DNA from: JAOPZW01 sp963788935
GTDB lineage: Bacteria > Actinomycetota > Thermoleophilia > Solirubrobacterales > Solirubrobacteraceae
DNA length: 64,000 bases
NCBI GenBank assembly: GCA_963788935.1
Contig: CAWBIM010000004.1
Coordinates: 372,001-436,000, forward strand
Reading direction: 5' to 3'
The translations under genes and the position numbers were made by a program. The notes beneath the pieces were generated by a model. That model was not told the origin of the DNA. It saw nothing but the letters and a program-made list of their open reading frames with translations, and did no database searches. Positions 29,652-39,487 of the stretch are shown one piece after another. Positions within the stretch are counted from its first letter, which is position 1, and every line of letters starts with the position of its first letter.

Positions 29652-29993
29652 ATGCCGTCGGCTACCAACACCCCGCCGAAACACTCGGCGGCGCCCGAGC
29701 GTTCGCTCCACCAGCGCATGGATGCGCTCCAGCGCGCGAACCAGATCCGTACCCGCCGGGCCCAGCTCAAGAAGGACCTGAAAGCCGGCCGGGTGTCGAT
29801 CCACGTGCTCCTGCTCGACCCGCCGGAATACGTGCTGACGGCGAAGGTCTTCGACATGCTGCTGGCCGTCCCGAAGTACGGCCGGGTCAAGGTCAACAAG
29901 GTCCTGCAGCAGTGCCGGATCTCGCCGAGCAAGACCATCGGCGGGCTCTCGCAGCGCCAGCGCAGCGAGCTGGTCGGCCAGCTGCGCCGGTAG
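29652..29993 (+). CDS. mihF: Integration host factor, actinobacterial type
   Basis: 113-residue nucleoid-associated DNA-binding protein. The family's long helix (RTRRAQLKKDLKAGRVSIHV) and the helix-two-turns-helix region (VPKYGRVKVNKVLQQCRISP, then KTIGGLSQRQR) are clear. ATG at 29652 is placed by the promoter; an upstream TTG reading is rejected. It lies directly before gmk, the conserved actinobacterial order. It is expected to bind DNA broadly and to be essential in relatives. Confidence 0.93.
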   Translation: MPSATNTPPKHSAAPERSLHQRMDALQRANQIRTRRAQLKKDLKAGRVSIHVLLLDPPEYVLTAKVFDMLLAVPKYGRVKVNKVLQQCRISPSKTIGGLSQRQRSELVGQLRR

Positions 29994-30015
29994 CGCGGCG
30001 CCTCCGCCGCACGTC

Positions 30016-30870
30016 GTGGCGCGCGTCTTCGTCATCACGGGCCCGTCCGGGGTGGGCAAGGGCACGCTGATCCGCACCCTGCGCGAGCGGATGCCCGAGC
30101 TCGAGCTCAGCGTCTCGGCGACCACGCGCGGGCCGCGCCCGGGCGAGGCCGACGGCGTCGACTACCACTTCCTCTCCGACGCCGAGTTCCAGCGCCGCGT
30201 CGACGCCGGCGACTTCGTCGAGCACGCGACGTACTCGGGCCGCCGCTACGGGACCCTGCGCAGCGAGCTCGACCGGCGCACCGGTGCCGGCGCCCCCGTC
30301 GTCCTCGAGATCGAGGTCCAGGGCGCGCGCCAGGTGCGCGAGACGATGCCCGAGGCGATCCGCGTCTTCATCGCCCCGCCGTCTCGCGAGGCGCTGCGCA
30401 CGCGGCTCGTCGGCCGCGGCACGGACGACGCCGAGCAGGTCGCGGCGCGCCTGCGCACCGCGGACGCCGAGCTCGCGGCGCAGGACGAGTTCGCGCACGT
30501 CGTCGTCAACGACCGTCTCGACGACGCCGTCGAGGAGCTCACCGGGATCGTCCGGGCCGCGCTGCACGAGCGGGGCCTGAGCGCCGCCGTCGCGGGCGCG
30601 CACGCACGGGCGGAGGCCGGGCGCGCTGGTACCCTCGATCACATGATCAACCCTCGCATCGACACGCTCCTCGAGCACGTCGACTCCAACTACGCGTCCG
30701 TGCTGGTCGCCGCCAAGCGGGCGCGGCAGATCAACAGCTACTACCACAACCTGGGCGAGGGCACCTTCGACGAGTTCCCGCCGCCGATGGTCGAGAGCGG
30801 CTCGAAGAACTACCTCACGATCGCGCTCGAGGAAGTCGCCGCGGGCAAGATCAAGTACCACTACCGCTAG
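30016..30870 (+). CDS. gmk: Guanylate kinase, reading in frame into rpoZ as sequenced
   Basis: Phosphorylates GMP to GDP. The P-loop is TGPSGVGKGT at residues 8-17; SVSATTRGPRPGE, GVDYHFLS and EIEVQGARQV are GMP-site and lid blocks. GTG at 30016 is the start. The kinase proper ends near residue 188 (AALHERG), but the frame stays open for 20 more residues and then encodes all of RpoZ, giving 284 residues. Deleting one G from GGGG at 30572-30575 would end the kinase at HERA with TGA at 30578-30580. The fusion is therefore probably an insertion artefact, like the frameshifts elsewhere in the window. Confidence 0.88.
   Translation: MARVFVITGPSGVGKGTLIRTLRERMPELELSVSATTRGPRPGEADGVDYHFLSDAEFQRRVDAGDFVEHATYSGRRYGTLRSELDRRTGAGAPVVLEIEVQGARQVRETMPEAIRVFIAPPSREALRTRLVGRGTDDAEQVAARLRTADAELAAQDEFAHVVVNDRLDDAVEELTGIVRAALHERGLSAAVAGAHARAEAGRAGTLDHMINPRIDTLLEHVDSNYASVLVAAKRARQINSYYHNLGEGTFDEFPPPMVESGSKNYLTIALEEVAAGKIKYHYR
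30630..30635 (+). promoter_or_regulatory. -10 box for rpoZ
   Basis: TACCCT ends 7 bases before the rpoZ ATG, the spacing seen at other predicted leaderless genes in this window. It supports separate expression of rpoZ rather than a functional Gmk-RpoZ fusion. Confidence 0.5.
30643..30870 (+). CDS. rpoZ: RNA polymerase omega subunit
   Basis: 75-residue omega subunit that helps assemble RNA polymerase. It starts MINPRIDTLLEHVDSNY and contains VLVAAKRARQINSYY, the conserved omega helix, ending LTIALEEVAAGKIKYHY. ATG at 30643 gives standard length and lies 7 bases after a TACCCT -10 box. As sequenced, the gmk frame runs through it without a stop. gmk-rpoZ-coaBC is the usual bacterial order. Confidence 0.92.
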   Translation: MINPRIDTLLEHVDSNYASVLVAAKRARQINSYYHNLGEGTFDEFPPPMVESGSKNYLTIALEEVAAGKIKYHYR

Positions 30871-30900
30871 CCCGGCCGCGCCCCCACGGGAGGAGGGGAG

Positions 30901-32151
30901 ATGGCCAGGGTCCTGCTCGGAGTCACGGGAGGGATCGCCGCCTACAAGGCGCTCGAGGTCGTGCGCCTGGCGACGAAGGCGGGCCACGCGGTCCGCGTCG
31001 TCCAGACCCCGACGGCGCAGCGGTTCGTCGGCGCCGCGTCGTTCGCCGCGCTGACCGGCGCCCCGGTCCTGACGGACGAGTTCGAGCGCGACCCGGCCCG
31101 GGGCGCGTTCGCCGACCAGCGCCCGCCCGACCACGAGCCGCTGAGCCACCTCGAGCTCGTCGCCAACGCCGACGCGTTCCTCATCGCCCCGGCGAGCGCG
31201 AACACGATCGCCAAGCTCGCCCACGGCCTGGCCGACAACCTGCTGACCAGCGCGGCGCTCGCCGCGACGTGCCCCGTGCTCGTCGCCCCGGCGATGAACA
31301 ACCACATGTACGAGCACGCGGCGACGCAGGCCAACCTCGCGACGCTGCGCGAGCGCGGGGTCACCGTGCTCGAGCCCGGCGTCGGCGCGCTGGGCTCCAA
31401 GGGCGAGTGGGGCGTCGGCCGCCTGCCCGAGCCGCCCGACCTCCTGCGCGCCGTCGAGGCCGTCCTCCCGGGCGCGGGCGGCCACCTCGTCGGGCTGCGC
31501 CTCCTCGTCACCGCCGGCGGCACCCGCGAGCCGATCGACTCCGTGCGCTTCGTCGGCAACCGCAGCTCGGGCCGGATGGGCTTCGCGCTGGCCGAGGAGG
31601 CCGCCGCGCTCGGCGCCGACGTGACCGTCATCGCGGCGAACGTCGCCCTCGAGCGCAGCGCGCGCATCCGCTACGTCGACGTCGCCACCGCGGCCGAGCT
31701 CAAGGCCGCGTGCGAGGCCGAGTTCCCCGGCTGCGACGCCCTGCTGATGGCCGCCGCGGTCGCCGACTACCGGCCGGCCGAGGCGGCCGGGACGAAGCTC
31801 AAGAAGGACCGCAGCGAGACGCTCACGCTGACCCTCGAGCGCACCGACGACATCATCAGCGCGCTCGCCGCCGCCCGCCGCCCGGGCCAGACGCTCGTCG
31901 GCTTCGCCGCCGAGCACGGCGAGGGCGCCGTCGCCTACGGCCGCGACAAGCTGACCCGCAAGGGCCTCGACGCCGTCGTCGTCAACGACATCGGGCGGAA
32001 GGACATCGGCTTCGAGGGCGTCGAGAACGAGGTGACCATCGTCACGGCCTCCGGCGAGCGGCACGTGCCGCGAACGACGAAGGCCGCCGTCGCGCGCGCA
32101 GTGCTGGAAACGGTCAGCGATCTGCGCACGGATCAGCGCACGACGGCATAG
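30901..32151 (+). CDS. coaBC: Bifunctional phosphopantothenoylcysteine decarboxylase / ligase
   Basis: 416 residues; two consecutive steps of coenzyme A synthesis. The CoaC flavoprotein half includes LGVTGGIAAYKALEV, LIAPASANTIAKLAHGLADNL and the active-site region APAMNNHMYEH. The CoaB half begins LLVTAGGTREPIDSVRFVGNRSSG and contains AAAVADYRP and KLKKDR. ATG at 30901 follows a GGGAGGAGGGG site. Confidence 0.95.
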   Translation: MARVLLGVTGGIAAYKALEVVRLATKAGHAVRVVQTPTAQRFVGAASFAALTGAPVLTDEFERDPARGAFADQRPPDHEPLSHLELVANADAFLIAPASANTIAKLAHGLADNLLTSAALAATCPVLVAPAMNNHMYEHAATQANLATLRERGVTVLEPGVGALGSKGEWGVGRLPEPPDLLRAVEAVLPGAGGHLVGLRLLVTAGGTREPIDSVRFVGNRSSGRMGFALAEEAAALGADVTVIAANVALERSARIRYVDVATAAELKAACEAEFPGCDALLMAAAVADYRPAEAAGTKLKKDRSETLTLTLERTDDIISALAAARRPGQTLVGFAAEHGEGAVAYGRDKLTRKGLDAVVVNDIGRKDIGFEGVENEVTIVTASGERHVPRTTKAAVARAVLETVSDLRTDQRTTA

Positions 32152-32186
32152 TGTCCGCCGTCCTCCGGTACGTCCCCTTTCACTGA

Positions 32187-33155
32187 ATGGCCAGCATCGA
32201 AGATCCAGACCACGTCGCGGAGACCGAGCTCGAGACCGCCGTCGCCCTTTCCCGTCGTATCGCGCACGCGGTCTCGGGCGCCGTCGAGGTCCGCACCGAG
32301 CTGCTCGACCAGGCCCTCGTGTGCATCGCGGCCGAGGGCCACATCCTCCTCGAGGACCTGCCCGGCGTCGGCAAGACGACGCTCGCCCGCGCGCTCGCCC
32401 GCTCCATGGAGCTGCAGTTCGCGCGCGTGCAGTGCACCGCCGACCTGCTCCCGGCCGACGTCGTCGGCACGAACGTCTTCAACCAGCGCGAGAGCCGCTT
32501 CGAGTTCCGCCCGGGGCCGATCTTCGCGAACATCGTCCTCGTCGACGAGATCAACCGCGCCTCGCCGAAGACCCAGTCCGGCCTGCTCGAGTGCATGCAG
32601 GAGCGCAGCGTCACCGTCGACGTCCACACGCACGAGCTCGCGCGCCCCTTCATCGTCCTCGCGACGCAGAACCCGGTCGAGTTCGAGGGGACCTATCCGC
32701 TGCCCGAGGCGCAGGTCGACCGCTTCATGGCCCGCCTGTCGCTCGGCTACCCGTCGGCGCAGGGCGAGGTCGCGATGCTCCGCTCGCACGAGGCGGGCGA
32801 CCGCGTCGACCTCGTCGAGCCCGTCGCCACGGCCGCCGAGGTGCTGATGGTCCAGGAGGCGGCGCGGCGCGTCTACGCGTCGGACGCCCTGCGGACCTAC
32901 GTCGTCGCGCTCCTGGGCCGGACGCGCGAGGACCCGCGCGTCGAGCTCGGGGCGAGCCCGCGCGCCGGCCTGATGCTGCTGCGCGCCGCGAAGGCGCGGG
33001 CGCTCCTGCGCGGCCGCGACCACGCGCTCGTCGACGACGTCCAGACGCTCGCCCCGGTCGTCCTCGCCCACCGCATCGTGCTCGCGCCCGAGGCGATGGA
33101 GGCGACGGGCGAGCGGGTCATCGCCGACGCTCTGTCGACGACACCGGCGCTCTAG
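32187..33155 (+). CDS. MoxR-type AAA+ ATPase
   Basis: 322-residue AAA+ chaperone-like ATPase. Walker A is LPGVGKTTLA (about residues 57-66), Walker B is IVLVDEINRASPKTQSGLLE, and sensor 1 is VLATQNPVEFEGTYPLPEAQ. It heads a MoxR-DUF58-transglutaminase set, a recurring bacterial arrangement. MoxR ATPases are thought to mature or activate partner proteins, but the client here is unknown. ATG at 32187 has no strong ribosome binding site. Confidence 0.92.
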   Translation: MASIEDPDHVAETELETAVALSRRIAHAVSGAVEVRTELLDQALVCIAAEGHILLEDLPGVGKTTLARALARSMELQFARVQCTADLLPADVVGTNVFNQRESRFEFRPGPIFANIVLVDEINRASPKTQSGLLECMQERSVTVDVHTHELARPFIVLATQNPVEFEGTYPLPEAQVDRFMARLSLGYPSAQGEVAMLRSHEAGDRVDLVEPVATAAEVLMVQEAARRVYASDALRTYVVALLGRTREDPRVELGASPRAGLMLLRAAKARALLRGRDHALVDDVQTLAPVVLAHRIVLAPEAMEATGERVIADALSTTPAL

Positions 33156-33183
33156 GCCCGGCGGCGCTCTAGGATCGGTGGCA

Positions 33184-34272
33184 ATGAGGCCGGCGGTCGT
33201 CACGGCGCTGCTGGGAGGGGTCCTCGCGCTCACCGCGGCGACGTTCGACGCCGAGCCGCTCTACGTCCCCGGCGCGGCGTTCGTCGTGCTCGCGGTCGGC
33301 GCGGTCGTCTGGGTCCATCTCGGGGCCCGGCGGCTGCAGATCACCCGCTCGGTGAGCGCGCGCCGCGCGCTCGAGGACGACACGGTCCGCATCGACATCG
33401 ACGTGCGCACCGCCTCGCTGGCGCTGCCCGCCGGCCTGATCGAGGACCCGCTGCTGCCCGCCCCGGCGCCGATCGGCGCCGGCCGGCGCACCGCCCATGT
33501 CGTCATCGACGCGCGCTTCGCGCGGCGCGGGCGCAAGCGGCTCGTCGAGCCGAGCGTGATCGTGCGCGACCCGTTCGGCCTCGCGATGCGGGTCGTCCAG
33601 GGCGGGGGCGAGGCCGAGATCCTGATCCTGCCGCGGATCGCGAAGGTCGTCACGCCCGCGGGCGAGGGCGACGGCACCGGCCTGGCGGCCCGGCGCGGCC
33701 GGCCGTCGGTCGCCGCCGAGGTCGACCTCGACGGCCTGCGCCCGCATCGCCCCGGCGCGCCCGCCTCGCGCATGTACTGGCCCGCGTTCGCGCGCACCGG
33801 CGAGCTCGTCGAGCGCCGCCTGCGCGCCGACACCGACACGCGCCCGCTCGTCGTGCTCGACCCGCGCGGCGCGGCCGGCGACGCGCCGCTCGACGCCGCC
33901 GTCCGGGCCGCCGCGTCGCTCGCCGTCCACCTGGCCCGCGCCGGCGGCTGCGCGCTGATGCTTCCCGGCGATCGGCGCCCGACCGTGCTCGAGCCGACGC
34001 TCGCGGCGTGGGAGCACGCCCACGCGCGCCTCGCCGTCGTCACCGGCGCGCGCGGCCCGAACCTCGCCGGCCTCGCCAACCGCCGCGGCCCGGTCTTCTA
34101 CGTCGCGGCGAGCGCGCCGCAGCGGCCGCCGCGGGCGCTCACCCACGCGCCGGGCGGCGGGCGCATCCTGGTCGTCCCGGGCACGATGAGCGGGCGGCGC
34201 GCGATCTTCACCGTCGCCGGGTGCGCGGCGTACGAGCTCTCCGGCCAGCGCGCCGCGGCGGAGGTCGCCTGA
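33184..34272 (+). CDS. DUF58-family protein
   Basis: 362 residues. Two N-terminal hydrophobic segments (VVTALLGGVLALTAATF and FVVLAVGAVVWVHLG) anchor it in the membrane. A beta-rich region and the DUF58 core follow (VIVRDPFGLAMRV, DGLRPHRPGAPASRMYWPAFARTGELVERRL). The core usually resembles a von Willebrand A fold. TAGGAT at 33170-33175 ends 8 bases before ATG 33184, which favours this start over GTG 33178. It is translationally coupled to the transglutaminase gene (TGATG). Confidence 0.85.
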   Translation: MRPAVVTALLGGVLALTAATFDAEPLYVPGAAFVVLAVGAVVWVHLGARRLQITRSVSARRALEDDTVRIDIDVRTASLALPAGLIEDPLLPAPAPIGAGRRTAHVVIDARFARRGRKRLVEPSVIVRDPFGLAMRVVQGGGEAEILILPRIAKVVTPAGEGDGTGLAARRGRPSVAAEVDLDGLRPHRPGAPASRMYWPAFARTGELVERRLRADTDTRPLVVLDPRGAAGDAPLDAAVRAAASLAVHLARAGGCALMLPGDRRPTVLEPTLAAWEHAHARLAVVTGARGPNLAGLANRRGPVFYVAASAPQRPPRALTHAPGGGRILVVPGTMSGRRAIFTVAGCAAYELSGQRAAAEVA

Positions 34273-36557
34273 TGGCCGCCCACGCCGTCCGCGTCGGCGC
34301 GCCGGGCTCGCCGCCGCGCGAGGCGCCCGCGACGGGGCCGCTCGCGAGCCCCGGCATCGCCCGCCTCGTCGGCTTCGTGCCGCTCGCGATGTTCGGCGCG
34401 CTGCAGTGGGGCGCGCTGCTGCAGCCCAAGGCCCAGGGCCGGATGCTGCTCGGCGTCGTCGCGGCCGCGGCGGCCGCCGGCCTGCTGCTGGTCACGGGGC
34501 CGGACAAGCGGCGCTGGGTCCGCCGCGCGGGCATCGCGGGCGCCGTCGTCGGCGTGTTCGTCCTCGCGCTGCTCGTCGCGGGCGTGCCCGTCCGGCTGCT
34601 CGGCCCGCGCAACTGGGACGAGCTCTTCTCCGGGCTGGGCGAGGGGATCCAGTCACTGCCGGCGGTCACGGTGCCCTACCGCGGGGTCGACGAGTGGGTG
34701 CGGATCGCGCTCGTCGCGAGCGGCGTCGCGCTCACCGGCGTCGCGGCGCTCATCGCCTTCTGGCCGCGCGGCGAGGCGCGGACGCCCGGGCGGCCGATCG
34801 CCGCCGCGGTCGCGCTCGGCGCGCTCTACACCGTCCCGATCGTCGAGCGCGGCCCGACCGCCCCGTACCTCGGCGGCGCCGTCTTCTGCATCCTGCTCGG
34901 CACGTTCCTCTGGCTCGAGCGCCTGCGCGGCGACCAGATCGGCGTCGCGCTCGCGTGCCTGCTCGCGGTGACGATCGTCGGCGGGTTCGTCGCGCCGCGC
35001 CTGGACGGATCCTCGCCGTGGCTCGACTACGAGCAGATCGCCGAGGACCTGCAGCCCCAGCGCGCCTCGACGTTCAGCTGGGACCACAGCTACGGCCCGA
35101 TGACCTGGCCGCGCGACGGACGCGAGGTGCTGCGGATCAAGGCCTCGCGCCAGACGTACTGGAAGGCCGTCAGCCTCGACCAGTTCGACGGGCTGCGCTG
35201 GGTCGACTCGGGCCAGAACCGGGCGGCCGAGGACACCGAGATCGCGAACCGCGACTGGATCGAGACGATCAAGGTCGTCGACCGGGGCGTGCGCAGCCGC
35301 CAGTTCGTGAGCGCCGGCCACACGATCGCGATCCTGCCGGGCGGGCCGGCCGCGGTGAGCCTCGAGTCGGGCAGCTTCCAGACGATCCGCAACCCGCTCG
35401 GTCCCGGGTCCAGCTACCAGGCGAAGGTGTACGTGCCGCGCCCGACGGATCGCCAGCTGCGCACGGCCGGCACCGCCTATCCCGGCTTCACGCGCAACTA
35501 CCTCGACATGGTCCTGCCGCGGGCCGGGTCGCGCACGGAGGCCCGGGCGGTCCGGTTCCCGCCGTACGGCTCGAAGGAGAAGGCGGGCGCCGGCTTCTTC
35601 AACGGCTTCCAGGAGACGGGCGGCGAGCGCGCGATCGAGGCCTCCGCGTACGCGCGCATGTACGACCTCGCGCAGACGCTCAAGGCGCGGTCGAGCACGC
35701 CGTTCGCGTTCGCCAGCGCGGTCCTCGAGCGCGTCCAGAACGGCGAGACGTACTCCGAGACGCCGCCGCCCGCGCGCGTGCCGCTCATGGACTTCCTGTT
35801 CGGCAGCCGCCTGGGCTACTGCCAGCAGTTCTCCGGGACGATGGCGCTGATGCTGCGGATGGGCGGCATCCCCACGCGTGTCGCCTCGGGCTTCAGCCCC
35901 GGCCGCTTCGACTCCAAGCGCGACGAGTACATCGTCCGCGACGACGACGCCCACTCGTGGGTCGAGGCCTACTTCCCCGGCATCGGCTGGCAGACCTTCG
36001 ACCCGACGCCGGCCGCCTCGCCCGCGCGCTCGCAGATCTCGGACCTCGGCCCGAGCGCCGGCAACATCCCGCCCGCGCTGCGGCCGAACTCGGTCCTCGG
36101 CCAGGCGGGCGACCGCCAGGTCGCGCCGGGCGACCCTGGCGCGCGGATCGCCCCGACCCAGCAGCGCGACTGGACGCTCGAGATCCTGCTGGCGATCGTC
36201 GTGGCGCTGCTCGTCGCGGGCGCGGTCCTCGCGCGGCGCCGCGGGCGTGTGCCGGGCGGGACGCTCGCGCCCGAGGTGGCCGAGCTCCAGCGCGCGCTGC
36301 ATCGTTCGGGGCGCACCCCGCCCGCGGCCATGACGATCACCCAGCTCGAGCGCACGCTGGGCGGCAGCGACGCCGCCCTCGGCTACCTGCGCGCGGTCCG
36401 CGCCCAGCGCTACGAGGGCGCCGCGTCCGGCCCGAGCGCCGCCCAGCGCCGGGCGCTGCGGCACGAGCTCGGGGCGGGCCTCGGCCTCGGCGGGCGGGTG
36501 CGCGCGTGGTGGGCCCTACCGCCCGTGATCGGCCGCCGCGGGCCCTACACTGGCTGA
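34272..36557 (+). CDS. Membrane transglutaminase-like protein (TgpA/DUF3488 type)
   Basis: 761 residues. Five or six N-terminal membrane spans run to about residue 245. A large extracytoplasmic domain holds the transglutaminase-like Cys-His-Asp triad: Cys in SRLGYCQQFSG, His in DDDAHSWVEAYFPG, Asp in WQTFDPTP. Another span (LEILLAIVVALLVAGAVLA) and a cytoplasmic DUF4129-like tail follow. ATG at 34272 overlaps the DUF58 stop. The MoxR/DUF58 context is typical; a cell-envelope role is inferred and the substrate is unknown. Confidence 0.88.
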   Translation: MAAHAVRVGAPGSPPREAPATGPLASPGIARLVGFVPLAMFGALQWGALLQPKAQGRMLLGVVAAAAAAGLLLVTGPDKRRWVRRAGIAGAVVGVFVLALLVAGVPVRLLGPRNWDELFSGLGEGIQSLPAVTVPYRGVDEWVRIALVASGVALTGVAALIAFWPRGEARTPGRPIAAAVALGALYTVPIVERGPTAPYLGGAVFCILLGTFLWLERLRGDQIGVALACLLAVTIVGGFVAPRLDGSSPWLDYEQIAEDLQPQRASTFSWDHSYGPMTWPRDGREVLRIKASRQTYWKAVSLDQFDGLRWVDSGQNRAAEDTEIANRDWIETIKVVDRGVRSRQFVSAGHTIAILPGGPAAVSLESGSFQTIRNPLGPGSSYQAKVYVPRPTDRQLRTAGTAYPGFTRNYLDMVLPRAGSRTEARAVRFPPYGSKEKAGAGFFNGFQETGGERAIEASAYARMYDLAQTLKARSSTPFAFASAVLERVQNGETYSETPPPARVPLMDFLFGSRLGYCQQFSGTMALMLRMGGIPTRVASGFSPGRFDSKRDEYIVRDDDAHSWVEAYFPGIGWQTFDPTPAASPARSQISDLGPSAGNIPPALRPNSVLGQAGDRQVAPGDPGARIAPTQQRDWTLEILLAIVVALLVAGAVLARRRGRVPGGTLAPEVAELQRALHRSGRTPPAAMTITQLERTLGGSDAALGYLRAVRAQRYEGAASGPSAAQRRALRHELGAGLGLGGRVRAWWALPPVIGRRGPYTG

Positions 36558-36558
36558 G

Positions 36559-36936
36559 ATGGACGGCGGAGAGCCTTCAGGCGCATACGAACTCTTCCAG
36601 AACGGCACCCGGCTCCTCGAGGACGGGGACTTCCACGCGGCCACCGTGCCCCTCGCGCGGGCGCGTGACCTCGAGCCGGAGAAGACGTCGATCCGCGAGG
36701 CGCTCGGCCGCGCGCTGTTCGGCTCGCGCCGCTATCGCGAGGCGGCCGAGGAGTTCGGCGAGATCGTCGAGCGTGCGCCGACGAACGACTACGCGCTCTT
36801 CTGCCTGGGCCGTTCGCTGCAGCTGATGGGCCGCCACGCCGAGGCCCGCCGCCCGCTCGCCCTGGCCGCGAACCTCCGGCCCGACCGCAGCGACTACCGC
36901 CAGTACCGCGACCACTCGCGGCGCCGCGCGGCCTAG
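36559..36936 (+). CDS. Small tetratricopeptide-repeat protein
   Basis: 125 residues with two to three TPR-like helical pairs (AYELFQNGTRLLEDGDFHAA, LGRALFGSRRYREAAEEFGE, FCLGRSLQLMGRHAEARRPL). There is no signal peptide. TACACT at 36546-36551 ends 7 bases before ATG 36559, suggesting its own leaderless promoter inside the end of the transglutaminase gene. Its TAG stop overlaps the TAG of the convergent gene through a shared CTAG. Likely a protein-interaction scaffold; the partner is unknown. Confidence 0.8.
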   Translation: MDGGEPSGAYELFQNGTRLLEDGDFHAATVPLARARDLEPEKTSIREALGRALFGSRRYREAAEEFGEIVERAPTNDYALFCLGRSLQLMGRHAEARRPLALAANLRPDRSDYRQYRDHSRRRAA

Positions 36937-37295
36937 CCGAGCGCGCCCCGCAGCTCGTCGGCCGCGGCCACGAGCAGGCCGAGCAGCCGGTCGACCTCGG
37001 CGGGCGTGACCGCCGCCTCGGGGATCTCGCCCTGGACGTACACGGCGCCCGCCGCGGTGTGGGCGAAACGCACGAGCCGCAGGGTCCGGTTGCGGCGCAG
37101 GAGCGCGTGCTCGGAGGCCCGCCCGGGGGGCGCGACCTCGGCCTGCGCGGCCAGCAGTCCGCCTCGCAGCGCGAGCCCGATGTGGAGGTCGCGACCGCCC
37201 GCCGGAGCGACCAGACCCCACTCTCCGGGAGCGACGCTGCGCCAGTTCGCACCGCTCTCCGCCAGGGCGTCTTCGACCGACTTGCTCGGGTGCAC
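36933..37295 (-). CDS. Small acidic YbjN-like or secretion-chaperone-like protein
   Basis: 120 residues, start GTG at 37295 about 10 bases after a GGGAGGA site. The protein has an amphipathic start (SKSVEDALAESGANW), a beta-strand-rich middle (GEWGLVAPAGGRDLHIGLAL, TLRLVRFAHTAAGAVYVQGE) and an Ala/Leu-rich C-terminal helix. This layout resembles YbjN/type III chaperone folds, but the match is by eye and weak. It is convergent with the TPR gene and divergent from rimP, whose promoter lies at its 5-prime end. Confidence 0.6.
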   Translation of the reverse strand: MHPSKSVEDALAESGANWRSVAPGEWGLVAPAGGRDLHIGLALRGGLLAAQAEVAPPGRASEHALLRRNRTLRLVRFAHTAAGAVYVQGEIPEAAVTPAEVDRLLGLLVAAADELRGALG

Positions 37296-37300
37296 GGTGC

Positions 37301-37397
37301 TATCGTCCTCCCACAGCTTTCGTTGGGGCCGGTGAGTTGCCGGCGCAGGTCCGGAAGCGGGCGCTCGCCCGCTTTTTTGTTGTCGGAAGGAGGATGG
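37301..37397 (+). promoter_or_regulatory. rimP-nusA leader with intrinsic terminator (likely attenuator)
   Basis: TATCGT at 37301-37306 is a plausible -10 box. The leader contains GCCGG/CCGGC pairing near 37328-37343. It is followed by a textbook terminator: GCGGGCG (37357-37363), CT, CGCCCGC (37366-37372), then six T residues (37373-37378). Only 19 bases later rimP begins behind GGAAGGAGG. A terminator inside the leader and ahead of nusA suggests control by readthrough, possibly by NusA itself. It could also simply end upstream transcription. Confidence 0.65.
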
Positions 37398-37814
37398 ATG
37401 AGCAGCTTGCAGGCGGATATCGAGGCCCGCCTTGCCGGCCCGGAGCCGCAGGTGGAGGTGCTGCTCGCCGAGGTCGTCGGCGGCCACACGCTGCGGGTGT
37501 TCATCGATCATCCCGACGGCGTCTCCCTGGCCCTGTGCGAGCGCGTGACCCACCGCCTCGCCGACGTGCGGGAGCGCTACGCGCTCGAGGTGTCCTCGCC
37601 CGGCACCGAGCGCCCGCTCACCAAGCCCGCACACTTCCGCCGCTTCCTCGGCCGCCGCGCCCGCGTCCGTACCCGCGATCAGCACGGCGGCCACAAGAGC
37701 TTCACGGGCGAGCTCGTCGGCGCCTCGGAGGAGGAGGTGACGATCGCCGCCACCACCGGGGTGGTCGCCATCCCGTACGCCGACATCCACCGTTCGAACC
37801 TGGTCGAGGAGTAA
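37398..37814 (+). CDS. rimP: Ribosome maturation factor RimP
   Basis: 138-residue 30S assembly factor. The N-terminal domain contains LRVFIDHPDGVSLALCERVTH, and the family motif YALEVSSPGTERPL is followed by an SH3-like C-terminal domain (HKSFTGELVGASEEEVTI). ATG at 37398 follows AAGGAGG. nusA starts 6 bases after the stop, as in most bacteria. Confidence 0.93.
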   Translation: MSSLQADIEARLAGPEPQVEVLLAEVVGGHTLRVFIDHPDGVSLALCERVTHRLADVRERYALEVSSPGTERPLTKPAHFRRFLGRRARVRTRDQHGGHKSFTGELVGASEEEVTIAATTGVVAIPYADIHRSNLVEE

Positions 37815-37820
37815 GCAGCA

Positions 37821-39235
<1,415 letters not shown>

Positions 39236-39239
<4 letters not shown>

Positions 39240-39487
39240 GGGCGCGCGGCCACATACCGGCGCGCCGCTGCATCGGCTGCGGCCGCGTCGCCCCCAAGGC
39301 GGACCTCCGCCGTCTCGCCGTTCGCGACGACGCCGTCGTCGCCGATCCCACCGCCGTGCTGCCCGGGCGCGGCGCCTACGTCTGCGGAGCCGACTGCCTC
39401 GAGCAGGCGGTCCGCCGACGTGCGTTCGGACGTGCGTTCCGCCGTTCCGTGTCAGTCCCCGTAGACCTCGTAGAATCGAATCGCTGA
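39236..39487 (+). CDS. ylxR: YlxR family RNA-binding protein (start codon uncertain)
   Basis: About 83 residues of the DUF448/YlxR family: RRCIGCGRVAPKADLRRLAV, then VLPGRGAYVCGADCLEQAV, both diagnostic. Its usual place between nusA and infB is kept. No ATG, GTG or TTG lies in frame near the expected start. The first codon that overlaps the nusA stop is ATA at 39236 (ATAG). Either a rare start codon is used or a base error upstream hides the true start. The stop overlaps the infB ATG. Confidence 0.75.
39471..39476 (+). promoter_or_regulatory. -10 box before infB
   Basis: TAGAAT is the closest match to the TATAAT consensus among the window's -10 boxes and ends 10 bases before the infB ATG. 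It lies inside the 3-prime end of ylxR. It suggests an internal promoter for infB in addition to readthrough from rimP-nusA. Confidence 0.45.
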
